Part shown: piece after piece, positions 1 through 6,481 of the stretch | How the letters are laid out: each line of letters begins with the position of its first letter | Position numbering within the stretch: position 1 is the first letter of the stretch | Assembly: GCA_030150595.1 (NCBI GenBank) | Contig: JASLFQ010000165.1 | Location: 1 to 7,049, forward strand | Source of the DNA: Aquirhabdus sp. | GTDB taxonomy: Bacteria > Pseudomonadota > Gammaproteobacteria > Pseudomonadales > Moraxellaceae | Length of the DNA stretch: 7,049 bases | Reading direction: 5' to 3' | Position numbers and translations under genes: made by a program | Notes under the pieces: model-generated | Told to the model about the DNA's origin: nothing | Databases searched by the model: none | The model's input: the letters and a program-made list of their open reading frames with translations, nothing else

Positions 1-856
<856 letters not shown>

Positions 857-858
857 GC

Positions 859-864
859 AGGAGA
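859..864 (+). promoter_or_regulatory. Ribosome binding site of atpC
   Basis: AGGAGA lies in the 15-base gap after the atpD stop, with a 7-base spacer to the ATG at 872. This is a near-consensus Shine-Dalgarno and fixes the atpC start. Translation of atpC is therefore initiated independently within the shared atp mRNA. Confidence 0.8.
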
Positions 865-871
865 ATGCGTC

Positions 872-1294
872 ATGGCAACCTTGCATTGTGATGTAGTCAG
901 TATCAATGGTTCAGTCTTCAGCGGCGACATTAACATGTTGATCGTTGACGGGGTTGCAGGTCAGATGGGCATTATGCCTGGACATGCACCATTGGTTACG
1001 ATCATCAAGCCAAGCCCGCTTCGTGTGCTGCATTCTGATGGACACGAAGAGTTGGTTTATGTTTCTGGCGGTGTGGTTGAAGTTCAACCACACGTTGTAA
1101 CAGTATTGGTTGATACCGCGATACGTGCGGCGAACTTAGACGAAGCTAAAATTTTGGAAGCACGTCAGCATGCTGAAAGCTTGCTTGCAAATCAAAAAGA
1201 TAATTTTGATTCTGCTGCAGCTCTGAGTGTGTTGGCTGAAACAGCTGCACAGCTGCAGACGCTCCAACGTTATAAGTATCGTGCCCAAGTTTGA
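872..1294 (+). CDS. atpC: ATP synthase F1 subunit epsilon
   Basis: The epsilon subunit is part of the rotor stalk of F1Fo ATP synthase. It binds gamma and the c-ring, and in bacteria its C-terminal helices can inhibit ATP hydrolysis. The product is 140 residues, the normal family length (about 135-140). The N-terminal beta-sandwich (about residues 1-87) shows the family signatures GIMPGHAPLVT, VYVSGGVVEVQP and VTVLVDTAIRA. The remainder is an alanine- and glutamine-rich helical hairpin beginning at NLDEAKILEA, matching the mobile C-terminal domain. The start is an ATG with a good Shine-Dalgarno 7 bases upstream. It is the last gene of the atp operon here, and an intrinsic terminator begins 12 bases after its TGA. 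Nothing looks truncated. Confidence 0.97.
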   Translation: MATLHCDVVSINGSVFSGDINMLIVDGVAGQMGIMPGHAPLVTIIKPSPLRVLHSDGHEELVYVSGGVVEVQPHVVTVLVDTAIRAANLDEAKILEARQHAESLLANQKDNFDSAAALSVLAETAAQLQTLQRYKYRAQV

Positions 1295-1306
1295 TGAAAT
1301 GATTGA

Positions 1307-1340
1307 AATAAAAAAGCAGCTAATAAGCTGCTTTTTTATT
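1307..1340 (+). terminator. Rho-independent terminator of the atp operon, probably bidirectional
   Basis: A perfect inverted repeat of 14 bp (1307-1320 with 1327-1340) encloses the 6-base loop TAATAA. The core is GCAGC/GCTGC flanked by a run of six A on the left and six T on the right. Read on the plus strand this is a hairpin followed by a T tract, 12 bases after the atpC stop. Because the left arm is A-rich, the minus-strand transcript also ends in a U tract, so the same structure could stop transcripts of the convergent hydrolase gene, whose stop codon is 100 bases away. Confidence 0.92.
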
Positions 1341-1399
1341 GGGTGGTGATTGAGATTTTTGTGATCTAGGGATGCTTTTGATTTTACTTTAAAGCGCCA

Positions 1400-1428
1400 C
1401 TTCCCAACCTCCCCCTTAAGGGAAGGAG
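1400..1428. repeat. G/C-rich palindromic element, possible dispersed intergenic repeat
   Basis: This short stretch is strikingly pyrimidine-rich on the left and purine-rich on the right. It contains the perfect 10-base palindrome CCCTTAAGGG (1413-1422). A longer hairpin pairs CTCCCCC (1409-1415) with GGG and GGAG (1420-1422, 1425-1428) around a TTAA loop with an AA bulge. An alternative fold pairs CTTCCC (1400-1405) with GGGAAG (1420-1425). It sits 12 bases beyond the stop codon of the minus-strand hydrolase gene. The pattern resembles dispersed intergenic repeats of the form CTCCC..TTAA..GGGAG AGGTTGGG that I recall from various proteobacteria, but only one copy is in the window, so the repeat call is an inference. 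Confidence 0.4.
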
Positions 1429-1440
1429 ACAAGCATGATC

Positions 1441-2745
1441 TTAGCTTGCTATAGCAGACTCTTCGCGCACAACAGGTGCAATTTTAGTAGGTCTTGGTGT
1501 TGGTGCTAACCACGCCAATATGTGGTCAATAACACGTTGACTATATTGTAGTTGCATATGATCGACGCCGTAGAGGACAATTTTACGATCTGGCGGCACA
1601 TTCAGCTGGTATTCAGGGTTTTCATGCTCACCGAGAGCGCTCTTCACACTAACGAGATAATCACCGACTGCTTCCCGAGCTTTGGAGTGCATATTCTCGC
1701 GCTCAATCGTGCCAGCGATAAAATAGGCTTTGATATTGGAAGGAAGTGGTGCAGGGCGGCGGTTGTCCGAAAAGTCTCCACGACGACCTGATTTTAAATG
1801 TTCCCAATCATCGTCGCGAATACTGCCCCAACGTAAATCAATAATACCTGCGCTGCGGAGGTCACCAAGTCTTGCGACGGTGCCTGCGAAAGGAATCTTG
1901 CCGACTTTATCTTGCAACATGTAGCCTAGACGCTCTAATAGCGCACCTTGATGCGGTGAGCCAAGACACATCAAATGGTCAACCAAAAAAATCCAGTTAA
2001 AGCCAGCTTGTTTGCCGTAGAACAGTGCACTACGAGACACGAGACCGCCCATGCTATGGCCAATGATGTCAAGATGACTGATGTCTGGATTTTTAATCAC
2101 TAAATCATTGAGTAAATTAGAGAATGATCGACCATTTAGTGAAATGCGGCGTCCAGTGTTGTAGCTGAGATAGAGGACAGTACAATCTTGTTGGCGATAG
2201 ATTTGTTCGCCGAGACTTTGATATTTGCTTGGATACCAACTATGAATATCCATACAGAGACCGTGGACGAGGATGACGACACGACCGCGAAGCTCGCCTG
2301 TAAATACCTTGCCATGGCGGTCGTAGACTAGCATCGGCAATGCTAAAGGATTGCAATCGTAGACTAAATGATCGCCCGTAATGCCATTGAGTGCACTGAC
2401 GAGCATGTGTAATGCTGGAACAAGCGGTTTTTGTGCATGTTCATGACTCATACGTCCAAGGATACGTAAACCATGCGCTGCATACTGACCAGAATGCTTC
2501 ATGAAAAATTTAATGAACCAAAATGAGCGATCAGAAACTTCTTGCCGTAATGGGGTCTGATTTTCTTCTTTATATAATCCCAGTGAACGTAATACAGTTT
2601 CACGATAAAATGCTTGTACGAATTCGGTGGTACGGGACACGCCCGTTGTTGCGAGCTGTGCCAGTCCTTCGATCAAATCGCCTTGAGTGATGGCTGATTT
2701 ACGTAAATTGCAATAAGGTTCATGCAAGGGCGTTGGGCTAGGCAT
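1441..2745 (-). CDS. Alpha/beta-hydrolase, predicted lipase/esterase (PGAP1-like)
   Basis: This is a predicted serine hydrolase acting on an ester substrate that cannot be named from sequence. From the ATG at 2745 the product is 434 residues. About 150 N-terminal residues, probably helical, precede the fold. Then come VVILVHGLCMD (oxyanion HG at 161-162), the nucleophile elbow GHSMGG with Ser231, GSPHQG at 262-267 (typical of lipase and PGAP1-like proteins), a probable acid residue Asp362 in VGDYLVSV, and a likely catalytic His396 in GVDHMQLQYS. I see no signal peptide or membrane span, so a cytoplasmic location is inferred. The ATG at 2745 is preferred because GAGAG lies 4 bases upstream. 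A TTG at 2793 would add 16 residues but has no visible Shine-Dalgarno. The gene is convergent with atpC and divergent from yqiA. The fold is secure, the substrate and exact family are not. Confidence 0.85.
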   Translation of the reverse strand: MPSPTPLHEPYCNLRKSAITQGDLIEGLAQLATTGVSRTTEFVQAFYRETVLRSLGLYKEENQTPLRQEVSDRSFWFIKFFMKHSGQYAAHGLRILGRMSHEHAQKPLVPALHMLVSALNGITGDHLVYDCNPLALPMLVYDRHGKVFTGELRGRVVILVHGLCMDIHSWYPSKYQSLGEQIYRQQDCTVLYLSYNTGRRISLNGRSFSNLLNDLVIKNPDISHLDIIGHSMGGLVSRSALFYGKQAGFNWIFLVDHLMCLGSPHQGALLERLGYMLQDKVGKIPFAGTVARLGDLRSAGIIDLRWGSIRDDDWEHLKSGRRGDFSDNRRPAPLPSNIKAYFIAGTIERENMHSKAREAVGDYLVSVKSALGEHENPEYQLNVPPDRKIVLYGVDHMQLQYSQRVIDHILAWLAPTPRPTKIAPVVREESAIAS

Positions 2746-3124
2746 AAGACTCTCAATGACTGTTATTACACAGTGGGAAAATTCAGTGTTCAAAAACAGC
2801 GTAGAGTTTTAAAGCTATCTTCTAGCATTCTCATGTAAATGCGCTGTTAACACCCGATTGATACTCTGTATCCTAAACGATTCAAACATATGATTATGAG
2901 TGAACTGTTCGACACTTTATAAACATATAATAAACATATTCACTTCTAGCGTAACATTAAAGTATTTTTTGTGAACTGCCAATTCATTTGTGCGATTGGC
3001 TAAAATTTACATCAATGGATGAGGACTTTTATTCGTTTGTAGAGCAGTGCGGCACACGATGCATAGATGTGGTAGATTCGCTGTTATTCGTGGCGTAGTT
3101 TTTAGGGATATTTAAGTATTCATT
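2746..3124. other. Divergent intergenic region between the hydrolase gene and yqiA
   Basis: These 379 AT-rich bases contain no convincing gene and must hold the promoters of both divergent genes. Visible elements are a perfect -10 hexamer TATAAT on the plus strand (2926-2931) without a good -35, three direct copies of AAACATAT (2884-2891, 2921-2928, 2932-2939), and a small inverted repeat GATAC-TCT-GTATC (2860-2872). On the minus strand TTGAAT with a 16-base spacer to TATCAA is a weak promoter candidate for the hydrolase. A 27-codon open frame (3015-3098) lacks a ribosome binding site and is not called. If TATAAT is used, yqiA would have a leader of almost 190 bases. Confidence 0.5.
2884..2939 (+). 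repeat. Three direct copies of AAACATAT
   Basis: AAACATAT occurs at 2884-2891, 2921-2928 and 2932-2939. The last two copies belong to a longer 10-base repeat ATAAACATAT (2919-2928 and 2930-2939) spaced 11 bases start to start, about one helical turn. The perfect TATAAT overlaps the second copy and the junction with the third. Phased repeats over a promoter suggest a binding site for a regulator, but in AT-rich DNA they could also be chance or simply bent DNA. Confidence 0.45.
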
Positions 3125-3703
3125 ATGCAATTGATTTATATCCATGGTTTAAATAGCGATGCGCAAGCACTTAAAGGCAAAATGCTCCGCGATTGGTGTG
3201 CGGAACACCGTCCAGAAATTAACGTGATTCGTCCTGATTTCAATTTGCCGCCATTACAGGTGATGGAAATCCTCTCTAAAGCGATTCAGAGTGATCCGAA
3301 TACAGGTGTGGTCGGTAGTTCTTTAGGTGGTTTCTTTGCCACGGCTTGTACTGCGAAGTTTGGTGTAAAGTCCGTGTTGGTGAATCCGGCGGTGCGTCCG
3401 TCAGAGCGTTTTAAACGTTACTTCACCAATGGCCAGAATGGCTACACGACGGAAGGTGGTTGGACGATTACACAGAGTGATTTGGTTGATTTCGAGTCGC
3501 TTTATGAGGCTGTACCGAGTCACGCAGAAAAAATGCTTGTATTGCTCAAAACGGGTGATGAAGTCCTCGACTATCGCGTCGCCGAAGGGTATTACGGACA
3601 GGATGGTGCACAGTCCTCGATGATTATTGAGACGGGTGGCGATCATGTTATGCTTGATATGGACAGCAAGATTCCACTGATGATTGATTTTTTATTTGGC
3701 TGA
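3125..3703 (+). CDS. yqiA: YqiA-family alpha/beta-fold esterase
   Basis: A 192-residue small cytoplasmic hydrolase of the YqiA/YcfP (UPF0227) family; E. coli YqiA is about 193 residues. Members have esterase activity on short acyl esters in vitro, but the physiological substrate is unknown. The N-terminal strand LIYIHGLNSD carries the HG oxyanion motif (His7). The nucleophile elbow GSSLGG gives Ser66, followed by the family signature VNPAVRP at about 86-92. TGDEVLDYR (143-151) supplies the acid residue, Asp145 or Asp149, and the catalytic His is probably His174 in GGDH. The ATG at 3125 gives a family-like N-terminus although no good Shine-Dalgarno is visible: AGGGA at 3104-3108 is 16 bases away. 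parE follows after 71 bases, as in E. coli, where yqiA lies directly upstream of parE. I see no functional reason for the pairing, and a separate parE promoter seems present. Confidence 0.93.
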   Translation: MQLIYIHGLNSDAQALKGKMLRDWCAEHRPEINVIRPDFNLPPLQVMEILSKAIQSDPNTGVVGSSLGGFFATACTAKFGVKSVLVNPAVRPSERFKRYFTNGQNGYTTEGGWTITQSDLVDFESLYEAVPSHAEKMLVLLKTGDEVLDYRVAEGYYGQDGAQSSMIIETGGDHVMLDMDSKIPLMIDFLFG

Positions 3704-3723
3704 TGAGTGATCATCTGTCTAGT

Positions 3724-3753
3724 TTGAGAATAATGTTTTGATGACCGCATAAT
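3724..3753 (+). promoter_or_regulatory. Candidate sigma-70 promoter for parE
   Basis: TTGAGA (3724-3729) and CATAAT (3748-3753) each match the -35 and -10 consensus at five of six positions and are separated by 18 bases. Transcription would begin near 3760, leaving a leader of only about 15 bases before the parE GTG and possibly trimming the Shine-Dalgarno at 3758-3763. It may therefore be only one of the sources of parE mRNA, with read-through from yqiA as the other. Confidence 0.4.
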
Positions 3754-3757
3754 GAAT

Positions 3758-3763
3758 GAAGGA
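3758..3763 (+). promoter_or_regulatory. Ribosome binding site of parE
   Basis: GAAGGA is the only Shine-Dalgarno-like sequence before the parE GTG. The spacer of 11 bases is longer than optimal, and together with the GTG start it suggests modest translation initiation. A frame stop at 3757-3759 excludes any start further upstream. Confidence 0.6.
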
Positions 3764-3774
3764 TTAAGTGTTTA

Positions 3775-5652
3775 GTGACTCAATATACTGCTGAATCCCT
3801 TGAGGTTCTTTCTGGTTTAGATCCTGTTCGTCGTCGTCCTGGGATGTACACGGATACGACGCGCCCCAACCATTTGGCACAAGAAGTGATCGATAATGCC
3901 GTCGATGAGGCATTGGCGGGTCACGCGAATCAGGTGGATGTCATTCTCTATAAAGATGGCTCGTTATCCGTGCAGGATAATGGACGTGGCATGCCCGTCG
4001 ATATTCATCCTGAATACGGTCAAAGTGGTATCGAAATCATCATGACCAAACTGCATGCGGGCGGTAAGTTTTCGACCGACAACTATCAGTTCTCTGGTGG
4101 TTTGCATGGTGTTGGGATTTCCGTGGTCAATGCCTTGTCCACGCGAGTCGATGTCAGTGTGTTGCGTGGTGGTAGCCAGTATCAAATGAGTTTTGAGCAT
4201 GGCGAAAAAGTCACGGATTTAACGGCGAAAGAAGGTTTCCCAAAACGTCAAAGCGGGACGCTCGTACGATTTTGGCCTGATGGCAAATATTTTGATAGTT
4301 CAAAGTTTTCTGTTCGTGCGCTTAAGCATAATTTAAAAGCCAAAGCGGTACTTTCAGCAGGTTTGAAAGTCGTTTTCACCGATGAAGAAAGCGGTGAAAA
4401 ATTAACTTGGCAGTTTGAGAATGGCTTAGTTGACTACCTCAAAGATGAATTGCAAGGTCGTGAAACCGTTCCGTTTGAGCCTTTTGCAGGCAGTGGTAAA
4501 GCGGAGCGTGCGGCATGCGAGTTTGTGCTGTGTTGGTCAGCGGAAGATGGCGACAGCATTCAAGAAAGCTATGTCAATTTGATCCCAACCGCGCAAGGCG
4601 GAACGCATGTGAATGGTTTGCGTACAGGCACAACCGATGCACTGCGTGAATTTTGTGAAATGCGGAACTTGTTGCCACGTAATATGAAATTGTCTGGTGA
4701 TGATGTGTGGGATGGCGTGAATTTTATTTTGTCGCTTAAGTTTCAAGAGCCACAATTTTCAGGCCAAACCAAAGAGCGGTTATCGAGTCGTGAAGCTGCA
4801 CCCATTGTACAAAGTATTGCCAAAGATGCCTTTTCTCTATGGCTGAACAAACATCCTGATGTCGGTACACGCCTGGCTGAAATGGCGATTGAGCGCGCAG
4901 GTCGTCGCCTTAAAGCGGCTAAAAAGGTAGAACGCAAGAAGATCGTTTCTGGTCCAGCATTACCAGGGAAACTGGCGGATTGCTCAGGTTCAACGCGTGA
5001 AGATACAGAATTGTTCCTTGTTGAAGGTGATTCAGCGGGTGGTAGTGCTAAGCAAGCACGCAATCGAATTTTCCAAGCAATTATGCCGCTTCGCGGTAAG
5101 ATTCTGAATACTTGGGAGGTCTCTTCCAATGAAGTGTTGGCATCACAAGAAGTACATGACATTGCCATCGCGATTGGCGTTGATCCAGGTAGCGATGATT
5201 TATCAGAATTGCGTTATGGCAAGATTTGCATCCTAGCTGATGCGGATTCGGATGGACTGCACATTGCGACGTTGCTGTGTGCGTTGTTCGTGAAGCATTT
5301 CCCAGCGTTGATTGCAGAAGGGCATTTGTTTGTGGCGATGCCGCCGTTGTATCGGATTGATGCGGGCAAAGATGTACATTACGCGCTGGATGACGATGAG
5401 TTACAGGGCATTCTGGCTAAAATTAAAGGCAAAGCACCACAAATTACTCGCTTTAAAGGCTTGGGTGAGATGAATCCGTTGCAATTGCGTGAAACAACGA
5501 TGGATCCTGATACACGGCGACTGGTGCAGTTGGATTTAGATGATACACATTTGACCAACAACCTGTTGGACAAATTGCTGGCGAAGAAACGTTCTGGCGA
5601 TCGTAAGACTTGGCTGGAAGATAAAGGAAATTTAGCAGAGATCATGGTTTAG
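3775..5652 (+). CDS. parE: DNA topoisomerase IV subunit B (ATPase)
   Basis: ParE is the ATPase subunit of topoisomerase IV, which with ParC decatenates daughter chromosomes. The product is 625 residues (E. coli 630). The GHKL ATPase domain (about 1-215) shows the catalytic Glu37 and Mg-binding Asn41 in QEVIDNAVDEA, DNGRG at 68-72 and the ATP lid GGLHGVG at 108-114. The transducer domain (about 216-390) has SYVNLIPTAQGGTHVNGLR and QTKERL at 331-336, with Lys333 as the ATP-sensing lysine. The TOPRIM domain contains EGDSAGG (Glu417) and DADSDG (489-494), which bind the metal for strand cleavage. The tail FKGLGEMNP near 560 and the ending AEIMV match ParE. ParE rather than GyrB is indicated by RPGMYTDTTRPNHL, the shorter length and the parC neighbour. 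Ser457 and Glu459, equivalent to quinolone-resistance positions 458 and 460 of E. coli, are wild type. The start is GTG, the only in-frame option with this N-terminus. Confidence 0.97.
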   Translation: MTQYTAESLEVLSGLDPVRRRPGMYTDTTRPNHLAQEVIDNAVDEALAGHANQVDVILYKDGSLSVQDNGRGMPVDIHPEYGQSGIEIIMTKLHAGGKFSTDNYQFSGGLHGVGISVVNALSTRVDVSVLRGGSQYQMSFEHGEKVTDLTAKEGFPKRQSGTLVRFWPDGKYFDSSKFSVRALKHNLKAKAVLSAGLKVVFTDEESGEKLTWQFENGLVDYLKDELQGRETVPFEPFAGSGKAERAACEFVLCWSAEDGDSIQESYVNLIPTAQGGTHVNGLRTGTTDALREFCEMRNLLPRNMKLSGDDVWDGVNFILSLKFQEPQFSGQTKERLSSREAAPIVQSIAKDAFSLWLNKHPDVGTRLAEMAIERAGRRLKAAKKVERKKIVSGPALPGKLADCSGSTREDTELFLVEGDSAGGSAKQARNRIFQAIMPLRGKILNTWEVSSNEVLASQEVHDIAIAIGVDPGSDDLSELRYGKICILADADSDGLHIATLLCALFVKHFPALIAEGHLFVAMPPLYRIDAGKDVHYALDDDELQGILAKIKGKAPQITRFKGLGEMNPLQLRETTMDPDTRRLVQLDLDDTHLTNNLLDKLLAKKRSGDRKTWLEDKGNLAEIMV

Positions 5653-5658
5653 CTATTT

Positions 5659-5688
5659 TGCGCATTCCTTTTGACAAGTGAATGCGCA
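5659..5688 (+). other. Perfect inverted repeat after parE (stem-loop)
   Basis: TGCGCATTC (5659-5667) and GAATGCGCA (5680-5688) form a perfect 9-bp stem with a 12-base loop, starting 6 bases after the parE stop. No T tract follows on either strand, so it is not a classical intrinsic terminator. It could protect the 3' end of parE mRNA or attenuate read-through into the next gene. Confidence 0.55.
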
Positions 5689-5701
5689 GATGAAGATTCA
5701 A

Positions 5702-5733
5702 TGACACCTGTATCACTTGACATCTGTCATGTG
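5702..5733 (+). promoter_or_regulatory. Tandem TGACA inverted repeats, possible operator
   Basis: Two neighbouring palindromes share the half-site TGACA: TGACA-N4-TATCA (5702-5715, one mismatch) and TGACA-N2-TGTCA (5718-5729). The second is extended by CAC/GTG to a 20-base interrupted palindrome (5714-5733). A perfect -35-like TTGACA (5717-5722) lies inside it, though no good -10 is seen at the right distance. The arrangement resembles a regulator site upstream of the ankyrin gene. Function is inferred. Confidence 0.35.
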
Positions 5734-5772
5734 TAAAGATCGTGTAGATAGCAATTAACCGCATCGGGAACG

Positions 5773-5786
5773 TGCCATTCGTGGCA
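5773..5786 (+). other. Small hairpin with TTCG loop
   Basis: TGCCA-TTCG-TGGCA is a perfect 5-bp stem with a UUCG tetraloop if transcribed, 40 bases before the ankyrin gene start. The closing pair is A-U rather than the C-G that makes UUCG loops exceptionally stable. It could be part of the mRNA leader or an operator-like palindrome. Confidence 0.35.
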
Positions 5787-5826
5787 AAATACTCCCTAAT
5801 TTAGACCCGATTATTAGAGAATGATT

Positions 5827-6375
5827 ATGCTGACCGAACAACAAGCTGCGTTAACCGTTGCAATCCAAGCGCTCAATGTTGAGCAGGTCAAAGCTTTGCT
5901 GGCGCAAGGTGTTGATCCTAATTTTATTGATGAAGAATATGGTCCACCTGCAACGCAAATTTGTGATCGTCTGTTTGATTGGTGGGAAGCTGTTCTCAAT
6001 GGTTATGAGTCCGAAGAGCCATTGAATGAAGAGCAGAAGAATCGATTGCTCGCACCATATCAAGCGATTTTGCAGGCATTGATTGATGCGAAAGCCAATC
6101 TCCATTTGTGGGATGCGGAGGAGTTCTTTGGTCCGCTGTGGGATGCAGCGAGTGCGGCTTGTGTACCGGTCGTACAAACGTTGCTGGATCATAAAGTTGA
6201 TCCGAATAAACGTGATGATGAAGGCATGACGATTTTGTCTTCGATTTGCGATCTGTATTTTGATGTGGATTATGACTTGATTGACTGGGAGCAAGCATTG
6301 CCAGAAGAGCGTCAAACGGTTGAACTATTGCGTAAGCATGGTGCATTGACCACAGCTGAGTTTTTGGCGAAGTAA
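5827..6375 (+). CDS. Acidic ankyrin-repeat protein
   Basis: A 182-residue soluble protein with degenerate ankyrin repeats, a protein-binding fold. No enzymatic motif, signal peptide or membrane span is visible. The first repeat is clear at about residues 8-40 (LNVEQVKALLAQGVDPN). A second starts near ILQALIDAKANLH (81-93), a third at PVVQTLLDHKVDPNKRDDEG (114-133), and a C-terminal half-repeat is VELLRKHGAL (165-174). The loop between repeats one and two (about 47-75) is long and acidic. By my count there are 34 Asp/Glu against 12 Lys/Arg, a net charge near -22, plus five Trp. The second ATG (5827) is preferred to the one at 5821: AGAGA (5816-5820) is 6 bases from it but abuts the first. The alternative adds Met-Ile. 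The gene lies 174 bases after parE and 106 before parC on the same strand, so co-transcription is possible. The role is unknown. Confidence 0.85.
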   Translation: MLTEQQAALTVAIQALNVEQVKALLAQGVDPNFIDEEYGPPATQICDRLFDWWEAVLNGYESEEPLNEEQKNRLLAPYQAILQALIDAKANLHLWDAEEFFGPLWDAASAACVPVVQTLLDHKVDPNKRDDEGMTILSSICDLYFDVDYDLIDWEQALPEERQTVELLRKHGALTTAEFLAK

Positions 6376-6396
6376 CGTTCGCTTAATTAGCGAGTG
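6376..6396 (+). other. Short stem-loop after the ankyrin gene
   Basis: TCGCT (6379-6383) and AGCGA (6389-6393) pair around TAATT immediately after the TAA stop, extendable by weaker pairs to 6376-6396. The following bases are T-rich but interrupted (TATTTGTAGTTTGATTTT), so at most this is a leaky terminator between the ankyrin gene and parC. Confidence 0.3.
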
Positions 6397-6427
6397 GTAT
6401 TTGTAGTTTGATTTTGTGACTTATTCT

Positions 6428-6456
6428 TTGAACAAGCCACGTATCGTTGAAATGAT
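6428..6456 (+). promoter_or_regulatory. Weak candidate promoter for parC
   Basis: TTGAAC (6428-6433) and AATGAT (6451-6456) match the -35 and -10 consensus at four of six positions each with a 17-base spacer. This is the best pair I can see in the 106-base gap before parC. It would give a leader of about 20 bases. The match is poor enough that read-through from upstream may matter more. Confidence 0.25.
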
Positions 6457-6481
6457 TCATCGTAATTGAAATGGATAGCGC

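Noticed and set aside
1136..1432. 98-codon minus-strand frame across the atpC end and terminator
   Set aside because: It runs through the terminator hairpin and antisense to atpC, without a recognisable product.
3015..3098. 27-codon open frame (starts MDEDFYSFVEQ) upstream of yqiA, possible leader peptide
   Set aside because: No Shine-Dalgarno before the ATG, no recognisable sequence, and frames of this length are expected by chance.
4743..5168. 141-codon minus-strand frame inside parE
   Set aside because: It lies entirely opposite the highly conserved TOPRIM-coding region of parE and has Ser/Arg-rich shadow composition.
5717..5750. TTGACA followed by TAGATA as a promoter for the ankyrin gene
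   Set aside because: The -35 is perfect but the spacer would be 22 bases and the -10 match is poor, so it is reported only as part of the palindrome.
5851..6346. Two overlapping minus-strand frames of 154 and 116 codons opposite the ankyrin gene
   Set aside because: Both are antisense shadows of a well-supported gene, with His-, Ile- or Arg-rich compositions and no family features.
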